Origin: Jacaranda mimosifolia
Lineage: Eukaryota > Streptophyta > Magnoliopsida > Lamiales > Bignoniaceae
Reading direction: 5' to 3'
Length of the DNA stretch: 64,000 bases
Assembly: GCA_018894105.1 (NCBI GenBank)
Contig: CM032126.1
Span: 9,699,001 to 9,763,000 of the forward strand
Shown here: positions 36,515 through 47,199 of the stretch, in pieces
How positions within the stretch are numbered: position 1 is the stretch's first letter
Layout of the letters: the number at the start of each line of letters is the position of its first letter
Notes under the pieces: model-generated
What the model saw: only the letters and a program-made list of their open reading frames with translations
What the model was told of the DNA's origin: nothing
Databases searched by the model: none
Program-made: the position numbers and the translations under genes

Positions 36515-38560
36515 GGGGAAATTACAATTTTAGTCCCCCAACTATTTCCTATTTCGATTTCACTCCATTTTGATATGGGGTTAGCACATTTGATCCATTT
36601 TGCACAAAATTTTAGCACATTTGGTCCAATTTTTTTCAGATTTGGTCCATTGGGCCGAAAAATTAGCCAATCAACTCTAATCGGGCTCAAATTTTGGGCA
36701 TTTCTTGCCATTTGTCATGTGAGACCAAGTCATTTGCAACATGTAATGCCATGTCACTTCCACGGCTATGTGTTATGCCATGTCACTTTAATCCATTAAT
36801 AAAAATATCTCTAAAATCCATTAATAAAATAAATATTAAAAAAAAACATTAGATATACATATATATCACACATATCCAGGCACATATATAGTATCATATA
36901 TATGTATGTATAATAAACATATTTCATACATATATATATGTATCTGTGTGTGTGTGTGTATGCACAGATTTCCTACTTGCAAATCCAGAATCTTGAACCA
37001 CCAAAAATTGGCTATAAACATGGAATGACCCACGGTGGCTTCTCTTCGCCATGACGAATATTTTCATATAAATAACCCCCTGAAGCAAGGCGAATTCCAT
37101 TTGAAATTAAGAATGCCGACAAGCAAGCAAGCGTGTTGATGGTTCTTCCACTTCCAACGACAAAAACGACATGGGCTTTGAGGGGATTCGATCAAAATTA
37201 CATAGGCAGGTTTTTGGTACTGTCAATTTGTTGTTTTAATCAGCGGAGGAGGAGAAATTTTGATGATGGCGTGGCGGTGGTGTGTAGGGTTCTGCGTGGT
37301 TTAGGGTCAAATTTGTCTTGCTAACGGCAATAAATTTCAAAATTGAATGGGGGGTCTAGTTCACCTCGCCAAACCGCACCTCTTAGTGGTGGAGTTCCAT
37401 TTATGGCGATGGTAGACGGCATCTCGTGGCGGCTGGTGGTGGTGCAGTGGCGACGTTCCAATGAAGCTATGGTGAACTGATTTCTATCCGCTATTTTTAT
37501 GTAAGAAAAGGAGGGTGTAAGGTGGGGACGGAGGGGTGAGGTGGGGGGCTATGGGCAGCCACTGCTGTTGTGTAGTGGCTACCCATGGCCGTGGGCCTGT
37601 GTTTTTTCGTGTGTGGGGGGAAAGGGGGGGGCGGGCGGGATCGGGAGGAAGGTTGACAAATAGTCAAAGATGATAATTTTTTAATTTTTTTTAATTTTAT
37701 TAAATACATTAATCCTATTAATTTTAATTGTTTCAAAATTTCTGTACATATATAATATTATTAAATAAAGTATTTTACATAATGTTATTATTTCATGTTA
37801 TGGGATAATGCATTTTAATTTTCTTATTTAATAAATTATTTATTTATTTTATTTTTAATTAATAAATAATTCTCTTAAATTTAATTAACTTATGTTCAGT
37901 ATATCTATTATTTTAAAATTATTTAATATGTACACAATTAATATATATTTAGTATTTAATATTATTAAATATTAATTATTTAAATATATTATTTTATATT
38001 TTATATTATTTTAAAGATGTTTATGATTTAATATTATTTAATAGGGGAAATTATTTTATATTTTTATCTAATTATTTATTATTTATATTTATTAATTAAT
38101 AAAAAATTCATCAAATTTGAATAAATTGTTTTGGACATTGATTTTTTTTCTCCTTCCTCCTTTTTCTTTCGATTTTTGAATGGCGTTTTTAATTTTTGTT
38201 AGTGTTTTCTCTTCAAATTTTTTAATTGTTAAACTAATGCTTTTTTTGTGCTTTTTTCGATTTTTCCCTTTTTTTTCTTTTTTCCTCATCATTTTTTATT
38301 TTAGTTTCAACCATTTTGGTGATGTGGCGAATGACAAGAAAGCTGATGTGGAGCTGGGCGCCAAATGTCACAAAACCCCCAAAAATTAAGCCCAATCAAT
38401 GCTGACTAGGCAATTTTTTGGCCCAATTGAAAATTTTTTGGCTCGATGGACCAAATGTGCTAAAATTTTGTGCAAAATGGATCAAATGTGCTAATCCCAT
38501 ATCAAAATAGAGTGAAATCGAAGCAAGCAATAGTTGGGGGACTAAAATTGCAATTTCCCC
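36515..38560. mobile_element. non-autonomous Mutator-like element with 114-bp TIRs
   Basis: Inverted repeats 36,515-36,628 and 38,447-38,560 begin GGGGAAATTRCAATTTTAG. By eye they share about 107 of 114 positions without gaps. A perfect 10-bp target duplication, CAAATATTAT, flanks the element (36,505-36,514 and 38,561-38,570). Long TIRs with a 9-11 bp duplication indicate the Mutator superfamily. No transposase is present. The interior changes from AT-rich (37,650-38,330) to a GC-richer block (37,010-37,650) and may include captured host DNA. It seems inserted in or beside the Helitron 5' region. Confidence 0.93.
36948..36962. repeat. (GT)n microsatellite inside the MULE
   Basis: A TGTGTGTGTGTGTATG run follows several ATATATGTATG words, so it is a compound TA/GT microsatellite of about 100 bp with imperfect units. 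Confidence 0.7.
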
Positions 38561-38570
38561 CAAATATTAT

Positions 38571-40980
38571 TGTGTTTAATGCTATATAGTTTTACATAGT
38601 ATTAGTATTTGAGAATTATGGGCTTAAAGTTATAGTGTTACAATAATTAATTATGCATTTCCAATATGTGTTTTTTTTAATATTAAATTAATTATTAGCT
38701 TCTTCTTTTTTATAAAAATTTACAATCTAGAACAACATGATATCATCACTGCCTATTACTTTGTACCATTTGCCTCAATTTTTTCGTTAAATTTGTAGAA
38801 ATGTTGTGAAAGATAAATGTATGTTATTTTTCTTATATAGGTTAGAGGGTTAGTTAGTAGCTCTCTTTGCTTGTGCATTGAAATATGGTCCTTTACTGGC
38901 AAAAGTACTACTGCTAAGCTATTTTCAATTCCCTACAATTCTAAGAACTTTTCTAAAATACTTTTTTCTTGAATATAATTTAGAAAAAGTTTAAATTGAC
39001 CAGTCTTCGATCAATTTGTAAGGCGAGATTGCATACTTTTAGTGAGCTCAAAAATATCCTTTTAATTAAATTGTATTGTTGAAAGAATTTGCATACGTGG
39101 GAAAGTACTTAAAGTAAATTTTTAAAACTTGACAATTAGTACAAGGATCCTTTGATTTGAATTATATCTATTTGCATATTAATTTATTTTCACAATAGTT
39201 TTCATCCTACTTTTCAAAGTAATTGATTGTTTTTAATCAGTCCTTGGGATTTAATTATTTTTAAATTTTAGTGTATCACATTATGCAATTAATTATTCTG
39301 TATTTGAAACAAAGAATTAAATTATATTGATGCCAATGTTATGACACTTCCATGAGTTATCAATCTTTCATAATTTCATCCAATGAAGCAAATGATGTAT
39401 TCAATCTCATCCAAATTGGGAAAAATTATAACGGAGGTAGAAAATTCAAATTCTAATGCAATTAAGGAGATAAAAATAGAATATTCAAATTTGAAAAGCA
39501 AATAAGGAGGTGGTTTATATGTAACTGAAATTCAAGACATAGTTAGTAAATTACATAGTTAAGTTATGAGAATATGTCTAACTGCATGTAGCAATTATTA
39601 GGGTCGAAATTTTGTCCAAAAAAAGGGCAATTATAATGCCAAAATTGAATGCAAGGGTTAATTTGTTGTTATGTGTCTAATGGTTTATATACAATGTCTG
39701 TCTCTCTAACTCTTTCATGTTGTTAAGAATGTGATTAGGATGATAAAAACGTATTCTCAAAATCATAGTCGTCTAACTGATTTCAAACTGTATAAGTTAT
39801 TTCTTTACTATATTTCAAATGTCAGAAGGATGGCGATGGCGATTTGATATAGTTTGGAGTGATTAGGGTATGATAATTTCATGGACCGAAGCGTGTGTCA
39901 AATTTCTTAACCAATTTAATGAGAGTTAATTTGTAAATACATATGGCAGTCTCATATCGTTCAGAGTGGATTTATCATAACTCCAGGCTTGCATCAATGT
40001 TTGACAAACTAATGATTCAATAGGTGATCTTGTTGGTTATTAGTTCAATTGATTTATTCACCGGTTCAATTGGTGTGCTAGTATAATTATATTTACTATT
40101 ATATAAAAATATTAATATAAAAAAATGTAAAAAAATATATACAGGGGAAAAAAAAAAAGTTACTTACTATTTATGAAATTTTCTCCAAACTGTACTTCAT
40201 AATAATATCCGTACATTAATTTAAAATAAAAAATTAATTTCTTTAGTTTTATTTTAAAGAAATTTTACTTGCTGGTTTAGAAAGAAAATGGTTTGTTGGT
40301 TCAACTGATTTTGTATCAATTTGCATTGATTGAAACTAGTTTCTTCACAAATTAGTTGTAATTATAAAATCAGATTGAACCTTGGTCGATTCTCGATCAA
40401 ATCGGTCGACTGACTAATTCGATCCAATTTCTTGAACATTGATTCGAATTGATGGCAAACGAATCTTGTTTGGAGTGATCAATTTCTCAAAACTCAAGAT
40501 TTGATTCATCAACTCCAATTCGCTCTTATTTAAATTGAATCCGTTACTTTCTTTTATAATTTTTAAAATATTAAAAATATTTTTTAAATTATCATCACCA
40601 TTTTTTAAATATGACGAGTAAAGAATTCAATTTTTTGCGAAGTCATAATTTCAAATATACATAAATGAAAGTATAATCTATTTATGAATTTGATATTCTT
40701 ATTTGAATTTTTATAATAGTATTGTACTTTCATTTAATATGCACGTATACACACACAAACATATACATGGCGTAAGTTCGTATTTAAATAAATCTATATA
40801 GTTTATAACGCCATACTTTTAATCGGGCTGATTTTGAAGCTGAAATGAAACAAATGTATACAAGCTGAACCATGACTAAATCAGCAAAGTTACAAATTGT
40901 TCTATGTGTAAATTGAACAATTATAGAAACAAGAAAAGTTGTACCTATATACAACCTTTGAATCCTTATAAATCAAAGTC
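38571..40980. other. AT-rich intergenic stretch
   Basis: No coding region is seen. The only structured part is the weak MITE candidate at about 39,993-40,443. The Helitron 5' terminus may lie at the start of this stretch. Confidence 0.45.
39993..40443. mobile_element. possible degenerate MITE
   Basis: The end ATCAATGTTTGACAAACT resembles the inverse of the other end (ATCAATGTTCAAGAAATT), and the subterminal parts contain CCGGTTCAATTGG and CAAATCGGTCGACTGA words typical of some plant miniature elements. No convincing target duplication was seen. Confidence 0.35.
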
Positions 40981-40984
40981 ATAC

Positions 40985-42369
40985 TCTTTTCTCATCCTAA
41001 GAAATTCCATAGTAAATTCACATCAAACCCATAACTTTTCAAGTCATTTTTGAGCTTATTGACATCCACCAAGAATGAAAAAAGCGACAATATTTCCCTT
41101 TTCCAGCAGCCTCAAAAGACAATAAGACTTCTAATTCTTTAACCTTATTACTAAAATTGCAAAACCCACAATCTATTAGGACATGCAAATCACTACTTAC
41201 CAACATTGATGTCATTTTCATGACAGCCTTTCAAACTACAAATGGACTTCTAAATTGCTCCATCATAAGCTTTATCATTACTTTCATCTCTTGATTTGCC
41301 CACCACTCTTCGACTGCAATCATCACTAATATCCTCTCCATTTCTGATTGGCACAAAGACAATGTCTTTGCTATTCTCATTACAAATATTAGAAGATTTA
41401 TCTGGTGCTTCCAGCTCCCCATCACCATCTAATGAGATATGGTAAACTGTTATAGTATGGGTATAACTCGGTGTACTAAGAAACACCATATGCATCATCA
41501 GGCCAGCCCATGCAATTTTCAGGCTATTCAACATAATCAGAAAGCACAAGCACTTTCAACCAAAAAATAGAAATCTTTCACACAAGTCATTGTGTAACAT
41601 GTTATAATGAGGATGAAGAAGGATAACAAACAGATATACTGGAGTGCAATACTAAGGTCAAAAATGAATATCAATCTCCTACTGAAAGTGTTCCAGGTAA
41701 ATGGAGAAGATACAGTAATATAGAAGTGATGAACTTACCTGCCACAATTACCTAAATGCGTTGTCTTTTAAATAGAGCCTTGAAAGTCCGAGCATTCCTT
41801 TTCTTTCTTTTCATGCCAACTGCTTCCAGGTCAAGTTCAGCTTTTTCAGATTCCATTGTCACTTGAATCAAGGCCTTCTCTTTCTTTCTCTTGGACTCCG
41901 ACAAACTAAGTTCTTTCGCAGATTTCTTGGAACCAGAAGAACCAGATGATAATTTTTTCTTGCCCCTGTCAGACCTCCTCAGAGGACTTGGTGTATTATA
42001 TTGCTCTAGTCTTTCAGGTTTCCTTCACGGGAGGTGTCAAAGACAGCATCCCCTTCTCAAGACGCTTGGACTTCCGTGTACTTTGAGGGCTTGGCGTAGT
42101 CTGCCTGGACAATGATGTTTCTCTAGCTGACCTTCTTACATTGGAGAAATCAGCTTTTCCTGGGCTATGCATCGACTTATCCGATTCATCCTTTCTAATA
42201 TTAACCTTTTTCTTTGAATTATGGCCATCTGATTCCTCCTTTTTAATATTTTCTTTTTTATTTGAACTATGGTCATCTGCTTCATCCTTTCTATTATTTC
42301 TCTTTTTTTTTAACTATGGCCTTCTGCTTCGTATTTACTTTTTCAGGCAGATCGAGTATCACTCACCAT
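40985..42369 (-). pseudogene. MOM1-like 5' gene fragment, broken
   Basis: A start at 42,369, nine bases after an ATGCAG acceptor, reads MVSDTRSA, then a stop where arginine (CGA to TGA) seems lost, then KSK. After frameshifts the same exon gives three degenerate K/D/E repeats (DESDGHNS-like), FSNVRRSARETSLSRQTTPS, STRKSKRLEKGM, TPSPLRRSDRGKKKLSSG, SSGSKKSAKE and MKRKKRNARTFKALFKRQ, ending at a GCAG|GTAAGT donor (41,739). A second probable exon at about 41,520-41,250 reads DKSSNICNENSKDI and VVGKSRDESNDKAYDG. The arginine/serine/lysine-rich order resembles my memory of the N-terminus of plant MOM1 (Morpheus' molecule 1), a nuclear silencing factor. The helicase-like remainder is absent. The family call is from memory of the pattern only, and it could be another basic nuclear protein. 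Confidence 0.5.
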
Positions 42370-42779
42370 CCTCCTCAGCTGCATTGATAGCCACAATTTT
42401 TGCAGATTTAGGACTCCACCAACATCAAGACAAGCAAAAATATAGGGGATGAGGAATTGAAAGTCAAAACAATAGAGACTAAGTGTTGTTTTGAACTTAC
42501 TGCTGCCAAATATCAATCTTTTAGATAAGTTGGAAACTTCCCTAGAGCCACGCTAAAACTATCAATTGACATTGCCCAATTTAAGTGTAATTAGCGATAT
42601 TTCTTCACTATCTGTAATTCTAATACATTCTTCTCTAGTGAAATATAGAGAAACATTTTAAATACATCCCCACAACAAAAACCAGTCAAGAAAAAGAAAA
42701 TTAAAACAAAATCACTGCACATACTTCAAGAATACAAAAATCTGGAAAAAGAAAACTATACTTTAAGAAAAAGACTTAC

Positions 42780-42900
42780 TCCAAAGAAAATAAGGGTCGC
42801 TTCGATCACCGGCTTTTGATTCTTCCTATTTTTCTCCTCTTCAGCTGATTTTTTTTGTTTTAAATGTTCTCTCTCTTTTTTTTTGCTTGAAGGGGATGAT
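42780..42900 (-). other. possible 5' UTR exon of the MOM1-like fragment
   Basis: A purine-rich stretch ends at TTTGGA|GTAAGT (42,780) and lies upstream of the acceptor at 42,379-42,380. That would give a 5' UTR intron of about 400 bp. No ATG-led frame is present in it. Confidence 0.35.
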
Positions 42901-43060
42901 CAAACCATTGGAAAGAAGAATCCCACTTTCAGAGCTAATTGGTTAGTGGGGGAAAAGAAAAGGGAATTGTAGGTGTGATTTGTGAGCGTGGGAAACCCAA
43001 GAATCATTTCGCCCAGATGATAAAGAAAATGATAAAGAGACCCCATCACTCATTATCCAC

Positions 43061-43295
43061 AATCCCAATAATCATTCATTGGATAGTTAATTGATTTGGA
43101 TGAATGCTTGCCCGCTGATATTGAAAATTTTGTGAATGACATTTACTGCTGAAAGAAACTTTTTATCATATGCATGCACATTTTTTTTATAAGTAATTGA
43201 TAATTGATAATTACCATCAATCCCAATAATCATTCATCGAATAGTTAATTGATTTGGATGAATTCTTGCCCGCTGATACTGAAAATTTTGAGTTC
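43061..43295. repeat. 80-bp direct duplication, 158-bp period
   Basis: AATCCCAATAATCATTCAT through CTTGCCCGCTGATAYTGAAA occurs at 43,061-43,132 and again at 43,219-43,290 with few changes. It looks like a local duplication, with no coding content. Confidence 0.85.
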
Positions 43296-43450
43296 TCTCT
43301 AATGAATAGAATTATAGTCAAAAGGCATAATAAAGCATAATAAATGTGATTTATATATATAAATCTAATTCAATATTTTATTTATAATTTACCACTAATT
43401 TATATATATTAAATGTAAACCTTTCATTCCATTAAATAGGGACATTGTTT

Positions 43451-43608
43451 GTCTTCACATGAAAAGGAAGAAACCAATATGCTCATTCATACTTTTATAA
43501 GTAGTAATAATAATAAGTATAAGTACAAGTATAGATAAATAGGAACATTTTTGTCTTCACATGAAAAAGGAAGAAACCAATATGCTCATTCATACTTTTA
43601 TAGGTAGT
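43451..43608. repeat. 60-bp direct duplication, 102-bp period
   Basis: GTCTTCACATGAAAA followed by GGAAGAAACCAATATGCTCA and TTCATACTTTTATA is present at 43,451-43,499 and 43,553-43,602. A TA/GATA microsatellite follows each copy. Confidence 0.9.
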
Positions 43609-44335
43609 ATAGATAGATAGATATAGATATAGATAGTACCACTGTGCCTGAGCCACTCTCAGAGCAATGGCCATCAATTCCTGCCCAACAGCATAAAATT
43701 TTGGACGATACAAACTAGCATCAAATGCCCCTTAATTTATCTTGCATCTTCACCAATACTACATGCCGAGTGATCCACTGATTCTTTTAAATTACAACTT
43801 TTCTCTTGAATGGAGTTTGGTTATCTTCTTGTATACGCTAAAATCCTTTGATGCCAAGAAGCAAGTGAAAATGTTGAACGACGTTGTCCTGTAGTTTCTT
43901 TCACATATCTAGAAAGCCTAAAATAATCACTTAGAATTAAATTTAGGCTTTAATCAATTTCCAGTTGTCCAGAAGCACGTAGAAGTGCTTAGCAGTTTTA
44001 TGAAGAATGCTACTCAAATGAATAACTCAAAAAGTGCCCACAAGATAGCCCACAATGGTAATGCAATCCACCATAAATCTCACTGAAAGAGAGTGCAATT
44101 GTCTTTGGGAAAATTCGGGATTGAATGAGTTCTTAATTTCGTTTCCGTCAAATATGACAACAGCTTCTTTAAGACAATAACTAAATGGGACATTGCTTTT
44201 CGTCCCATGTATTTAAGAAACCTAGAATTTTGGAAATGCATTTGCTCAATCTATAAAAAGATTCATATCAACATGTATATGTAAAGACAACAACTTTACG
44301 TTGATGCTTGAAAAATCAAAGTAGTAGGACGAGGG

Positions 44336-45161
44336 CTAGAAAAGCAGAATTATGACTATGATTAACAGTATAACAGAGCACCCCATAGCCTGCAAAATTA
44401 AAGGCCAGCCAGGTTTCAGATGATTCAGGAGTAGAACTTCATCATAACAGATAAAATTGAAAGGAAACTACTCACAGCAATTGCAGAAGCAGCAAGTCCA
44501 CCTCGTTCCCTAGGGTCCTTGCAGTAGTAATTTCCAAAGTATAAGATTGTAGCATAATACCACATCAGTGGGCACAAGAAACCTAATAGAAAACTGAATA
44601 AGAGAGAATGTAATTATTATACCATAGAGAAAGAACTTAGAAAATGCAGCACATCTGTATCTGAGATTATACTTACGAGAACCATCCTATTCCACAGCCA
44701 AAGCAAGGAAGAGGTTTGTCGTATATCCCCAGTTGTGATTCCTCTTCATCTCTAATCAGAGAATACTTGCCTTTTTCCCGGTCTGCAGCATCCGTTGCTT
44801 GTCCTGTGAGAACAGCAGCAATATATTTCATGTGTTTGGTATCAAATAAGACGATAATATATTCAGATTCTTCATTTATATAATAATAAAAAATTAAATA
44901 AAAAAAAAAGTTAATGCAATTCATCTTTCTGACAAGCCATTTAGAGGTCAGGCAAGAAGCACGTATCTACGAAAGAATTGTATATAAAATACTCCAAAAT
45001 CCCCTTTTATTAATATGTATCACATAAAATCAAACATAATAACTACCTTTAAACATGGAATAATATCTGGCTGATGGCCTCAAAAGATCAAGATGCTTAT
45101 CTGAAACTGATTTGACCAGTTCAAGAGCATTTATACCCTCTCCGTCCTCAAGAGTAGCATC
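44336..45161 (-). CDS. ribosomal protein L18ae family (L18a-like) membrane protein, four exons
   Basis: Four exons join in phase with canonical sites: 45,161-45,057, 44,803-44,677 (donor GTAAGT), 44,593-44,476 and 44,389-44,336 (stop TAG). The product reads DATLEDGEGINALELVKSVS, LDLLRPSARYYSMFKGQA, then the family signature YDKPLPCFGCGIGWFSFLLG, PLMWYYATILYFGNYYCKD, PRERGGLAASAIA and a final hydrophobic helix (GCSVILLIIVIILLF). The two hydrophobic segments suggest a small membrane protein. Despite the family name it is not the core ribosomal L18a, and its role is unclear to me. The reading frame is intact through all four exons, so this is the best candidate for a live gene in the window. The start codon is further upstream (see the candidate 5' exon at 47,060-47,123). 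Confidence 0.85.
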
Positions 45162-47059
45162 TGTAACACCAAGAAGTCCAAATTTATAGCATTAGGAGGC
45201 TTATTAGTCTCTCAGTTTGGTTTCTTATTCTCCGCCCATTCCATATGAATAACTTGTCTTAAAAGAAAGCTAAGGTAGCATCCCAGAACATAGGTAACTT
45301 TCCAGCAGGAGTTTCCTAAGCACCACGGTATTAAATGTTGGGTCATTTATCTTTCTTATTATAGAATACCGTGACATGTTACTCTTTGTGCAACAACTGA
45401 GCCACCTAAACAGAGAAATATTTGACAAATCTGCATATCCACTTTGGTTCACAAACAGAAAAATATTTGACAAATCTGCATACCCACTTTGTACCATTAA
45501 AGTTGCAAACAATGACTTTCATACACTTCCGTTACACATTGCCTGTTGCAAAAACTAAACTTCAACTGTTGACACACAGAAACTAATTTGGGTAGATTAC
45601 TTTAGATAACAAATCAAACAATGTGAATAACAGAGTTAAATAAGGTCACGAGGCTCTTTAGGTTTCATCAACAGCCTTCTCGTAATTTTCCTTCTAGTAA
45701 GAGGATGTTGAACAGACATTAGCAAGCCATCAACAACAACAGCCTGCAGGACCTAGTGACTGCAGCTCATCCAAACAATTTAAAATTAATGGGCTTCTAC
45801 ATGGATAAAAAATTTAGGGACCCAAATCTTTCTGAAATCATTCTTTTTGAACTTCATATGATCTCCATACCAATGGCTTAGAGAAAATCGACTCACGAAA
45901 AGTAACAAATTGCAGGATAACTTAGAAATATTGTAAATCAGCTGAATGTTAGAAAATTTACACCTCAATTCTCTAAGTGTGAAAATGAACCAACTAAACA
46001 AAACAAGAAAAAGAAAAACTAAAGTTAATTACTTTGATCCATGGGCACTCCTCCAGAGGAGATTTATTATGTTGAGACGCTCCTTCTCCAAAATCACTTA
46101 CGAGCACCTTTTTAACAAAATTAACAGAACATGGCTATCAGCATATAACTTTCTTCTGATCACGTTTTAGCAAAGACAGAAAGAAAATATTGGAACAGCT
46201 AGGTGAAAGTAAAATGCACTTTGAAAGGAACCCTGCAACTAACTTAAAGTGAATAAGTGGTGAGCTGATTATCTGCATAGGAAACTATACATATCATAAA
46301 AAGTCTGTTCAGTTGAAAAATGGATTGTGCTTCAAGGTTAAAAAATTTAAAAAAACTAATTAATATATCACATATTAAGAAATATGATCCTTCTTCTAAC
46401 ATCACCATTGAGAAAAAACTATCATACTAATTTGACTAAGCAAAACCTTACAGCAGTTGTTTAAGTCAAACTAGAAAATCTAACATTGCCTACTACCAAA
46501 AGAGCCTAAACCATATCCTATTTATAGTAGTTACAAATTGTTGATACTTGATACTGTTAATGGCAAAAATATCACCTCCAATTCCCCTCATCCAGCTCTT
46601 CATATTATAGTAAATTGCAAATGCAAATGCAAATGTTGCAGTTTTATCTCAAATCATTATCTTTTCTTTGTTTGGGTTGGTTTTGTTTGGGAACCCACTG
46701 GTAGACTATGATCCATTGATGAAATAAATGGTGTTTATCCAACTATATATTAACTAGAAATCTTCCAATTGTTTTCCAACTAACACAGTCCACCAAATTA
46801 CAATACGAAAATCAAACTCCAGAAATTCCACATAGTAAATCCCTATATTCCCTGCTGCCCATCAATCCATCATCCTAAAAGAGACCGGCATCAACAGACG
46901 AGATTCCCTCAACAACCCACCCCACCCCCCAAAGAATCAAAGGTAAAGAAAAAATGGAATTGCATGAAGCCAGCAGAAAAGGCAAAATAAATACCAATAT
47001 TAGCCAACTAGCAGAGAAAAATTAATGTTCAAAAAGAAAACAATAAAACTGAAACTTGC
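45162..47059 (-). other. long first intron of the L18a-like gene
   Basis: No coding exon in phase was found between the exon starting at 45,161 and the candidate at 47,060. The AG acceptor lies at 45,162-45,163. A 45-bp-period duplication (45,410-45,490) lies inside. A frame near 45,735-45,635 on the minus strand (AVVVDGLLMSVQHPLTRRKI) is open for about 35 codons, but I could not join it. Confidence 0.5.
45410..45490. repeat. 45-bp tandem duplication in the intron
   Basis: CAGARAAATATTTGACAAA followed by TCTGCATAYCCACTTTG occurs twice with a 45-bp period (from 45,410 and from 45,455). Confidence 0.85.
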
Positions 47060-47123
47060 CTCGGATGAGAGAGACCTGGTAACAGATTATCTTGGCTAAG
47101 TTTCGAGCTTTCTGATCACTGTT
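47060..47123 (-). CDS. candidate upstream exon of the L18a-like gene
   Basis: An open 64-bp block (NSDQKARNLAKIICYQVSL and on) lies between a pyrimidine-rich acceptor, TTGGATCTAG (AG at 47,124-47,125), and a GAG|GCAAGT donor. It ends with one extra base, and the next exon starts with AT, so the join gives GAT (Asp) in frame. This would be a GC-AG intron. A still earlier exon must hold the start. One option is an ATG near 47,286, but its GTTGGG donor is poor. The block may instead be 5' UTR. Confidence 0.4.
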
Positions 47124-47199
47124 CTAGATCCAAGAACAAGAAGAAGAAGGAGGGGCAATCTATCAGTATATAGGACTTAATCTGCAAGAGAAACAAAGG

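Noticed and set aside
38092..38389. Lys- or Phe-rich frames in both strands
   Set aside because: Low-complexity T/A-rich interior of the non-autonomous MULE.
41891..42452. plus-strand frames rich in Phe/Ser/Leu
   Set aside because: They are the complement of the Lys/Ser-rich MOM1-like exon on the minus strand, which has splice sites and recognisable motifs.
45635..45735. minus-strand open block in the L18a-like intron
   Set aside because: Open for about 35 codons, but it has no good acceptor/donor pair in phase and no known motif.
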